A stretch of 64,000 bases of DNA from positions 180,600 to 244,599 of the forward strand of contig FJUW01000055.1 of the NCBI GenBank assembly GCA_900074885.1, given 5' to 3'. This stretch comes from Rhynchosporium graminicola (taxonomy: Eukaryota; Ascomycota; Leotiomycetes; Helotiales; Ploettnerulaceae). Below the pieces are notes generated by a model. It saw only the letters and a program-made list of their open reading frames with translations, searched no databases and had not been told where the DNA came from. Shown here one piece after another: positions 55,609-64,000 of this stretch. Within the stretch, counting starts at the first letter, position 1; every line of letters begins with the position of its first letter. Position numbers and translations under genes: made by a program.

Positions 55609-58600
55609 GGGTATAGATTCTATAAAGAGAGGGCTTTAAATAGTAGTAGTTATTTCTTTGCTTCGATTACTACTAAGAGTAAGAAGACCTTTATAAATAT
55701 CGATCTTCATATTAATAGAATATAACCACAGGAGCCTAAGAAGTAAGCTCAGCTCCTTATCGTTTAGACTCTTAGTATCTCTTATAAATATATAGACTTT
55801 TCGCTATATATCCTTTACTCTAAAGTTAAATACGATAAACTTAGTAAGCTAATATTATATACTATCTGCTATACTATAGCTAACTTTAGTATACTTATAA
55901 GAAGCTAGTAGAATCGTTTTTAACCTCAGATATTACTATAAGGCAGGAGATATAATAACTAGGTCAGAACCTTAGTCTATAGAATATATTCCGACTTTTA
56001 ATTCTATAATAATAGTCTTACTCTTTTTAACTACCTTTATTTTCCTAGGAACCTTCTAGGCCTTATTAGCCGGGTGGACTCGTGGCGTAACCTATATAAG
56101 CTTGAGATTTCTAGTTATAGCCGCAGATAAGGCTTATATAGATCTAGTACTAGGTATTAAAGTAGAGTTATTTTTATAAGTTAAAGACTTTAGACTTACC
56201 TTCTTCTAGTTACGATATATTAATAGTTTACGAAATTGCTTTAATATCTCTAGTAATATCTGGAATAATTCTAGAAGATTTATAGTAACGTTAATTCTAG
56301 TAGCTAGGTCCTTGAAATTAACTAGCCCTAGTCCTTTACGCTTAACTATCTCTCTTAATTATCTCCTTTTCTTCCTATCTTCTTTTATCTTAGACCTTAG
56401 TCCAGATCCTTAAGTAACTACTTCTAGTTCCTTAGCTATATCCTGCTCCTTAGGAATATTAATCCTTATACGCTTCTTATACTAAGTCCTATATATTACT
56501 CTAGTATAAATACCTTTATCTTCCTCCTCTCTTTCTGCTTTATTTCCTAATATCTTTATAGACTCCGCTTAGTACTATAAGTTATCTAAAAGTATAATTA
56601 TAGCTTTCGCTTTTCCCGCCTTATTACTTAACTTAGTAGATCTAGCTTAGATAAATTAATTAAATAAGGTTATTTCTACTAAGCTTAGTATACTAGCTCT
56701 ATCTGAGCTAGAAGATAATATTATAGATATTATCGATAATAATTTAGAGGTACTAAAAGGAACCCTATTATCTACGGCACTAGGTCCTTCGATACTATTA
56801 AAGTCTCCTTATAATTAAGTATATAATACTTAGGTAATAGTTTCTAGGAATATAATTTGTTTTAGGTGCGTATACTTCTAAAAGGGTAATATAATATTTA
56901 GATAAGCTGACTTAAGGTAGCTGTAATATCTATAGCTAATATAGAGGATACTATCTCTCTTAGAGTTATATACTAAGGTTCTATTAATATATAGGTTTAA
57001 GCTTTCTCGCGCTAGTTATAAAGGAGGAATATTAGTAGAAGTATTAATATTAGTTTATATTCCGTTTCTAGGATATAACTATTATCTATCGCTTATATTA
57101 AAGTTATTTCGACGGTAAGATAGCTAGTATTACTAAGGTTAGTACCTAGTTCTACTCCTAGCTGCCTGCGTTATTTAAGTATTTGAGGTTAGAGGGGCGG
57201 TAAGCTGCAGAATCGGCTGTAATTAGGGTAGATAAGTAGGTAGGGCACTCGAAGAATTCTGCCTAGATTAATAGGAGCTCGAAGGATTCTGAGGTAGGCC
57301 CGAAGAACTATTTTGCTAACTCGAAATACTAGTATTAGTCTGCACCCTATAAGTAAGCGTGTTCTGGGTATAGGCAGCTAATGTAATATATATAGGTATT
57401 CCTATAGCTTACGCGATATACTCTTCTAGTCTATTAAAGTACTTTCTCTTCTCTACTTCTTCTTCTACTTTCTCTTACGCCTTAATTAACTATTATAATA
57501 GATAAAGTACTTTATACGTTCTCTATAAGTATAGAACGCGTAGAATATTATTATTTAAAGTATAAACTCTTAGCTTATTATTTTTGATTCTACGGATAAA
57601 AGCCTAAGTAAGAGAAGTAAGGATATACTTATTAGAGGTCTTCTTAGGTAGTAAAGGTTCTCCTAGACTTTTCTTAATATTAGTAACTCCTATACGTTTA
57701 AGGAGGGTAATAGTATAGTAGTAGTAAGAGGTAAGATTTTCATATTCTCCTTAAATAAGATTTAATACTTTAGCTATAATATCTATCTCCTCTAAGGGTA
57801 GTTTATTATCTAGATACTGAGTTTTAAGCTACTCGATAACTTCTTACTTCTCTTCTTCACTTATATATATTCTGTTTTATATAATCTCTTTTATCCTAGT
57901 ATCTGATCGGAAACGCCTTAAAGTATCTCTACTAAGTAATATAATAATAGCTCTAAGGTAAGTTAGGGCTAGTAGTATTAGACCTTCTACCTTAAAGTCA
58001 TAGTCTAGATAGTCTAACTATTATACTACTAGTATATCTCTATTACTATAGAAGTCCTTAGCTCTCTTAAATCGGAGTATCTTTATTCTAGATATTCTAG
58101 ATATATTACTTTTCTTACTCTTCTTAACTTTCTCTCGAGTAGCTTTAATATCTATTCTAGAGTTTAATTTCTACTGAATTCTTTCTTTTAGCTACTTTAT
58201 TATTTCTCTAAGCTAAGTTTAATTATATATTACGTAGCTCTGATCGAAGACAGAAACCTTAAAAGCTTATAGAGGAGTTAGTATTTCAGCTACCTCTAGT
58301 ATTTCTCCTTCCTCCTTTATAATTATATTATCTTAATATAATAGCTATATTAGCTTCGTTATCTCAGCTGATATTTAGAGGTTTTAGGTTTAGGCTATAT
58401 TTAATAGCTTCTTTAGCGTTAATAGAGCAGATAATTCTTAAGAAGTTATACTCTTCTAGATATTTTTTAGCTTATAACGATAAGTATTAGGTATAGAGCT
58501 TATTCCTATTGAATATTTAACTAGTATGAAAGTTTAGAAAATTAGTATAGATTCTAGAGACTCTAGTATATATAACTATATAATTAGTGATTCCCCTGAT

Positions 58601-59639
58601 ACGTTATAGCTACTATATCTTAAGAGTTATAATATCTTCTAGCTAGGAAGTTAATATATAGAGTTTATCTTAGCTACTAATATAGTACTAGATTAGCTCA
58701 GGGGAGGCTGCGCAGAAGTTACGGGGAAAGGTAGAGTTAGCTTCGAGACTGCTCGAGCTAAGATAAGGTAGGTAAGCTCCTTGATATTCGGGTTCTCGAA
58801 AATTCGGAATTTAGAGAACTTTCGAGTTAATCCCTTTAGTTCTTTATAGAGATTTATATATAAGGGCTATAAAATAGTATAAGGAGGTGCTGAATCTACT
58901 GCGTTAGATTCTGAAGTTTAGTAGTTAGGGTATATTCTAGGTAACTATATAAGTATATTATTTATTAACTCCTAGAAGGAAGAATTAATATTATTAGATT
59001 CTTTACTACTAGAGTACTAGGTATCGTTAATATATTATAGTAATTATAGCTAGTTGCAGTAGTATTATTTAGCTTTCAGCGTTAATATTATCTATAGTTA
59101 GCTCGAAGCTAGGTTAGTAGGAATATTCTTATTTCGAGGTGGGCTCGAAAGGGAGATAGCGGGGCCGGTTTATATCACTCGAGGCTCTCGAAGGGAAGAG
59201 CTAGGATATAGGGTTTCGAGATAATCTTTACCTAAGATATGACTTCCGTGCCCGGATATAGGGTTATTATCCTTAGGGAAGCTGCAGGTAGTAGATCTGG
59301 ATACTTCCTTCTACTGTTTCTGAGGCCTAGAAGAGTCCTGAAATATATAGGGGTACTTAGTATAAATAGTCACGTATAGCTAGGAGGGTATATATCCTTA
59401 TAATTTAAGGCCTTCTGATACTATAGGATTCTTCGTAGATATTCCGTTGATATCTGGGGTTTACTAAGGGCTTATACCCGAAATTTTAAGGCGATCTGGA
59501 TATCTTAAGCGCTATAGTAGTATTAGGCACTACTAGTACTATTACTATACTTAGTAGTTTCTTCTGGAGAAGAAATTGAAGCACGAAAGAATTACTAGTA
59601 GATAGAGATATAGCTTGATCTCTCCCTGCGGTAGTCACT

Positions 59640-59770
59640 AGAAAAGGTATAGGAACAGAACCTCTTGAGAAGCGTCGTTATATTATAGAGGAGGTTTAGA
59701 AACCTCAGAAGAAGACTATGGAGGTAGAGGTCTGTGCGCAACTAGCTACTGGAGGTCCAGTGACATCACA
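59640..59770 (-). repeat. 131-bp LTR, right copy (5' LTR of the minus-strand element)
   Basis: Partner of 51072-51202. Five of the seven differences are changed in this copy, all TG to TA. The following minus-strand sequence (AGTGACTACCGCAGG) is where a primer-binding site should be, but it does not start with TGG, so the primer tRNA is not identified. Confidence 0.93.
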
Positions 59771-59775
59771 ATGGG
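59771..59775. repeat. Target-site duplication, right copy
   Basis: ATGGG, identical to 51067-51071. Confidence 0.85.
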
Positions 59776-61778
59776 TTGTGGCCGGGATGCTAGTAAAGTT
59801 CTCGGTAGATATCCGCTATCCTGAACCCAGTAAGTAAATGTCTAAGCGTAGGATCCGTTTATCGGAACGAAACATTAATGCGACCGCATATCTCAAGGAG
59901 GTAATGAAGAGCTTTCAATATCAAAACTGGAATACTGGGAAGCGTTGTTACTATTGAGGTTACTACAGATAGTCCTTGTAGGAAGTGGTTAAGGCTGGGG
60001 AGGGTTGATAGATCAATCAGTTTATGCACCCACAATCTTCAGCTCGTGAAGTGAAACCAAGAGTACAGTTTAAATTCTGTTCGTGATTTGCTTTCCCACC
60101 ATTGCTTGCCGATTTCTTCGGGTACGATTCGTTCTGTACACAGTCCTGTCAACGACGCTACCTCGCCGTGACTTGGTCGCCTTCATATGGCTATCCGTGT
60201 CTAAGCAGACTCCTCACCTTCTATCTCTTTGTAGCTTCACCTCGTTTCCCTTCGAAGTAGGTCTTCCATTACAGCACATCATCTCATGCTATATCATTCA
60301 CACGGCTCATACTCTACTCAACGTCTATTCAGCAGACCAAATTCCATTAGTTATCAGGAGGGCTGGCGGGCTCGATTTTGATTACGCTGGTAGCGTTGAT
60401 GCTTCTTCATATTGCGTTGTCTGTGATTTTCATGCGCGCGTAAATGAAGAAGATGGCAAGGCTGTGTGCGAGGGTATTTGAATGGTAATAAATGCTAGAC
60501 ACGTGAGGTGAAGTTGTGGTGCGATGGATTAATTGCTCTTGCGTGCTGCTGATTCGCTGGCTGGGATAGTTGTCCAATCATCCTGGGGATCTTACGTGGT
60601 TGTTAATAGCGGGAGATTTCGTATGGTCGATGATGGCGATTTTGTGTGGTCGATTGGTTTTTGAGGTCGATGATGAATGTTTACGTAAGGTCTGTAGTGT
60701 GCATCTGTGAGGTCGATGGGGGATTCTGTAAGGTCGATGATGATTATGTAAGGTTGATGGTTTTGTGTGGTCGATGGTTTTATATGATCGATGATGGATT
60801 TGTGAGGTCGATAATAATTTTGTAAGGTCGATGGTTTTATATAGTCGATGGTTTTATATAGTCGATGGTTTTATATAGTCGATGGTTTTATATAGTCGAT
60901 AGTTTCTTGTTGTCGATGATGATTATGTAAGGTCGATGGTTTTGTGTAGTCGAGAAGTTTGTGTGGTCGATGATGATTACGTAAGGTCGATAGCTTATAT
61001 AGTCGATAGTTTCTTGTAGTCGATGATAGCAATTTTGCATAGTCGATGATAGTTTGTATCGTCGAAGCAATACGAATTATCTCCTTCTCTTCTTGCTATG
61101 GTATAATCTTCTCTGATTCAGGGTTGTATTGCCAGGTGATGAAGTATGTCGTATTAGAGCTTCTCTTCATGACAGGATTCCAAGAGGTTTAGATCAAACA
61201 TCCAGGGAAGAATCAATAGGTTCTCATTCTGAAGTTTGAAAGAAGATGAGAATAGACAATACTTTCCTACGAGATAAACTACCTAAGGACGCCTAATTCC
61301 CTGAAACTTACCTTACGTGAGGTTCAGAGAAAAGCTTGACATTTGACAAGTGCTGACTTGCTGACGGCAGGTAAATAATAATAAGAGCTACTCCGTGCGG
61401 GACATACAAGATGATTAAATAAAAATAAGTCCTTTGGGCTCTTGATAGGTAGTATTTGGCTGCGTCTAGATAACCTGACTTTCTCAAAATTTGATTGCAA
61501 ACATGCACTCCAGGACAAGTGAGCTTTTCTCTTCAAAATTACTTCAGACTTGTATAGCTTCCGAGAAAGGGAAACAAATTCCCCTTCTATTCTTGTTAGT
61601 CTGAAGAGACCTTCAATGATGCGGAGAACATGATCAAGAGTGGGGAGTGGGAGGAGCTAAATGCAGGGAATTGCTGCAACAGCCGAACCTCTACTCTCCG
61701 CAGAACCTTCAGTCTTGATGCGAAAGTTGGTACTACTCAAGTGACGGTAACAGGAGACTTACCAATTCACCTGAACTC
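59776..61778. other. Spacer with minisatellite
   Basis: No protein gene is supported. A plus-strand frame at 60083-60481 has no motif and no good ATG. The main content is the GTCGAT repeat at 60620-61067. Confidence 0.5.
60620..61067. repeat. GTCGAT-based minisatellite
   Basis: About 20 imperfect copies of a GTCGAT core at intervals of mostly 17-27 bp. The central part (about 60829-60901) has near-perfect tandem 17-bp units GTCGATGGTTTTATATA. Outer units vary (GATGATTATGTAAG, GGTTTTGTGTG) but keep the core. The graded divergence from the centre outward is typical of a tandem array that expands internally. Confidence 0.88.
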
Positions 61779-62579
61779 ATGTCTTTGAGCGTTACTGATG
61801 TCAATCTATTGGCAGCATTCCTTGCTCATCCGCAAATCCTCCCCATTTCCACCAGCGACCCAGTAGATTGCATCGTCATCTGTGCATCGGCAGTACTTCA
61901 TCAAGCCACCGTACTCTTTCAAGCTCTGGAATCTCGACCCGACCTTACCAGAACACTGGTCCTTTGTGGTGGCATCGGGCATTCCACTCCCCTGATTTAC
62001 GATGCCGTCTCGAAGCATCCAGTCTACCACAAGCTTGCCGATGATGTCCTCGGGAAGCCCGAAGCTCGAGTTCTAGAAACTATCCTAAGAACTCACATCG
62101 ATGTAAATAAAATTACGAGTCGAGGCTGTCGCATTCTTATCGAAGATCAAAGCACGAATTGTGGTGCAAATGCTACTAGGACAATGGAATTGCTTGAGAA
62201 AGAGGGAGTGACAGGTCTTAAGATGATGTATGTGGTGCAGGATCCAACGATGTCGCTTAGGACTGTAGCGTCTTTTGAGAAGGCTTTCGAGAAGGAAGTC
62301 ACTGAAGCTGGACTCGTGGTGAAGAGCGCGCCAATATTTGTTCCGAGAATGAAGAATGACGCGGGAAAGATGACCTGGGATGTCGAGGAGGTTGAGGCGG
62401 AAGAACTCTGGGACGTCGGCCGGTTTTATGATCTCGTCAATGGCGAGATACCAAGGCTGCGTGATGATAGGAATGGCTATGGTCCGAATGGTAAGGAATT
62501 TATCGTTCATGTGGATGTTCCTGCAGAAATCGAGGACGCGTGGGGGAGATTGAAAGAGGAGTTTGGCGGGAGTCGATAA
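61779..62579 (+). CDS. DUF218/YdcF-like protein
   Basis: Single exon, 266 aa. Seen: a Rossmann-like start DCIVICASAVLHQA (about 29-42), the glycine motif TLVLCGGIGHSTPLIY (about 59-74), and ILIEDQSTNCGANATRTMELL (about 119-139). The last matches the E-x-x-S-x-N-x-x-E/A-N motif of DUF218 (the ElyC/SanA/YdcF family). E. coli YdcF was reported to bind S-adenosylmethionine; the reaction in fungi is unknown. No signal peptide or membrane anchor, so probably cytosolic, unlike the membrane-bound SanA and ElyC. The family is mainly bacterial but also found in fungi, so horizontal origin is possible but not shown by the sequence. Confidence 0.82.
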   Translation: MSLSVTDVNLLAAFLAHPQILPISTSDPVDCIVICASAVLHQATVLFQALESRPDLTRTLVLCGGIGHSTPLIYDAVSKHPVYHKLADDVLGKPEARVLETILRTHIDVNKITSRGCRILIEDQSTNCGANATRTMELLEKEGVTGLKMMYVVQDPTMSLRTVASFEKAFEKEVTEAGLVVKSAPIFVPRMKNDAGKMTWDVEEVEAEELWDVGRFYDLVNGEIPRLRDDRNGYGPNGKEFIVHVDVPAEIEDAWGRLKEEFGGSR

Positions 62580-62834
62580 TGGGACCTCGTGACTACGGAA
62601 GTTGGATTACCACTGTTTTGACCAAATTTCGAGTCCCCATCTAATGGAAAGCAATCATTTTCATACCAGACAGCAGTAATATAATTCTACGTTGTTGTTA
62701 TTGGCCTGTCTTCGACCATGGAATGGTATGATACGGCGGGAATGTTCAACAGGTTCAAGTTTGGATTGTATCCTTGAACCAATTTTATTTGTTTCATACT
62801 GATCCCTAATTCGAGACTGACATGCTACCACTTC

Positions 62835-64000
62835 CTACTCTTTCAAAACGAGTTTATAAGTCGCGATCTCAAATGGGCCCAGAACAATATCAAATTTCCC
62901 CTTTTCCACAATAGGAACCTCTCTCATGCCGTCTTCTAAGATATTAGTCTTGGTAACTCTTTCAAGCTCATACTTTGTCACAACTGTCCCACGCCCCATT
63001 CCACCCAATGCATCGTAAATCCTCACTACTATACTCCTCTCCTTCCACTTTGGCAAGTCATCGAGCGAGATGTCAAGATCGTCTTCACCACGCTTGACCC
63101 AGTCTAGAACAAGATTATCATCGCCTATGAGGCTGATCGGCAACTTAGGCAGACCGCACAAATACCCAGAAATCTGATCCGGGGATCGATTGGGAGGAGC
63201 TAGGCTCATGAGCTTCAGAGGATTGTTGAACTCGAACGCTGCGCGCACAGTCTGGCTTCCGAGACTGCCACGATGAGGCATCATAGCCCAGCGGATACGG
63301 TGGTGACCCATATCAGCATTTCCATCCGGCGCTTTGGGTGAGCGAAGAAGCGAGAGGCGCATCACGTTGCCGACTGTTGCGAAGCCGTATTTGCTATCGT
63401 TGATGATGGATACGCCGTAGTTGTATTCCGACAAATCAGCGAATTTGTGGCAGCAGAATTCGAACTTGGCCATGTCCCATCTGTGCAAGTTAATTTCTCG
63501 TAGCCATGACCATGGATATCATTTTGGAGTTGATGACGTAAAGAAAACACTTACGAAGTATTGTAATGAGTTGGCCGCTTGATGACACCGTATTGTGTTT
63601 CGTATGAAGCTTCAGTATTACTGATTTGAACTGGAAACTCCACTTTCAGAAACTTCATCGTCTCATGCCAATCGACATCAGCCACGAACTCAACAATTGA
63701 TGGCTGACCGTCCAGTGCAGCACTGAGCGAAATCGTGGTCTTAATAGAGCTCTTTTTGCTGATTCGTGTCTCGGTCACAACACTTGCCCGATGACCCTTA
63801 TCCTCATGAAATACAGTAGTTGAGTTGGGTAACTCTTTTCGGGTCTCGAGATGATACACCTCTACATCCCATGCTTGCCAGTATACAGGCTTATCGTCAA
63901 AAATTACATACTGATTGGCCTTTCCAGAAGGGTTTTTCGTTTTGCTTGACGATCGTAGACAGATGTGATACATCCGTTTTCGATCTTGACTTTCAAGTTG
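62835..64000 (-). CDS. GH38 alpha-mannosidase, C-terminal part, with an apparent frameshift
   Basis: Exons 63555->64000 and 62835-63480 with a 74-bp intron (GTAAGT donor, CAG acceptor), joined in phase as YNTS-WDMAKFEF. KANQYVIFDDKPVYWQAWDV and EFCCHKFADLSEYNYGV are highly typical of the beta-sandwich half of class II (Ams1-type) alpha-mannosidase. That enzyme degrades free oligomannosides in the vacuole or cytosol. The 5' catalytic half lies beyond the window. At the right edge, NLKVKIENGCITSVYDRQAK is in a different frame from the rest. The two meet in an A-rich stretch at about 63925-63945, so one base seems lost or gained. This could be a true mutation making a pseudogene or a sequencing error in a homopolymer. 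Confidence 0.82.

Larger units (their letters stand above)
51072..59770 (-). mobile_element. Ty3/gypsy-type LTR retrotransposon, RIP-inactivated
   Basis: 8,699 bp with 131-bp LTRs and a 5-bp target duplication, coding strand minus. Between the LTRs base composition drops sharply to AT-rich, TA-dinucleotide-rich sequence with no frame above 60 codons. Decayed domains can still be read: reverse transcriptase at about 53.88-54.30 kb and integrase core at about 52.15-52.44 kb. In minus-strand order RT precedes integrase, which defines the Ty3/gypsy arrangement. Gag and protease would lie between about 55 and 59.6 kb but were not recognised. One acidic Ser-rich frame of 60 codons (55426-55608) remains. 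Trp and Gln codons turned to stops and the LTR differences are the signature of RIP. It inserted 411 bp past the GH25-like gene and broke no recognisable gene. Confidence 0.92.

Noticed and set aside
60083..60481. 132-codon plus-strand frame right of the transposon
   Set aside because: No ATG at its start, no domain; composition looks random.
60620..61067. CRISPR-like array
   Set aside because: Units are contiguous or irregularly spaced and variable, spacers are not unique sequences, and the genome is eukaryotic.
60888..61070. Minus-strand frame with repeated Arg-Pro-Tyr-Ile-Ile units
   Set aside because: It is only the translation of the GTCGAT minisatellite.
1..64000. A defence island or secondary-metabolite cluster
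   Set aside because: Only an isolated dead HET gene and a dead oxygenase fragment were found; no backbone synthase, transporter or regulator group is present.

Overview
The window is nuclear DNA of a filamentous ascomycete fungus (Pezizomycotina). Evidence seen directly: protein genes with short introns (43-148 bp, GTRNGT-type donors, CTRAC-type branch sites, YAG acceptors), fungus-specific families (Ytp1-like protein, HET-domain protein, ApsB/Mto1-type CM1 protein) and an LTR retrotransposon carrying the CpA-to-TpA scars of repeat-induced point mutation (RIP). The class cannot be fixed from sequence alone; a leotiomycete-like genome is a guess.

Layout. 1-1.9 kb: 3'-truncated CM1 (centrosomin motif 1) microtubule-organising-centre protein, minus strand. 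6.7-7.9 kb: cysteine dioxygenase, four exons. 8.8 kb: tRNA-Arg(TCG), minus. 9.5-10.7 kb: C2H2 zinc-finger protein. 13.1-14.7 kb: Ytp1-like membrane protein, four exons, minus. 17.5-18.4 kb: dihydrodipicolinate-synthase-family aldolase, minus. 22.3-24.0 kb: conserved-looking protein of unknown function, minus. 26.4-27.3 kb: mitochondrial ATP synthase subunit g, minus. 29.2-30.5 kb: STRAP/Unrip-type WD40 protein, minus, divergent from 31.3-33.8 kb: PLAA/Doa1-type WD40-PFU-PUL protein. 35.9-37.2 kb: type II membrane glycosyltransferase. 38.5-40.4 kb: broken amidase. 41.0-41.5 kb: proline/serine-rich hypothetical. 42.0-43.1 kb: secreted PAF-acetylhydrolase-like esterase. 44.0-45.9 kb: a broken 2OG-Fe(II) oxygenase fragment abutting a broken HET gene. 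47.7-48.1 kb: small mitochondrial protein. 49.5-50.7 kb: secreted GH25-like lysozyme, five exons. 51.07-59.77 kb: complete but RIP-destroyed Ty3/gypsy-type element on the minus strand, with 131-bp LTRs and an ATGGG target duplication. 60.6-61.07 kb: a GTCGAT-based minisatellite. 61.8-62.6 kb: YdcF/DUF218 protein. 62.8-64 kb: 3' part of a GH38 alpha-mannosidase with an apparent frameshift.

The left 37 kb is ordinary housekeeping sequence with long microsatellite-rich spacers. The right part (38-61 kb) is accessory: three decayed genes, secreted hydrolases and one large transposon. The genes do not form an obvious pathway. STRAP and PLAA share a divergent promoter region, which might imply co-regulation. 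I did not find a convincing new multi-gene system. The most informative signals are the RIP record in the LTRs, the chain of decayed genes at 44-46 kb and the minisatellite beside the transposon. Splice structures were chosen by hand; every complete spliced coding sequence listed sums to a multiple of three.
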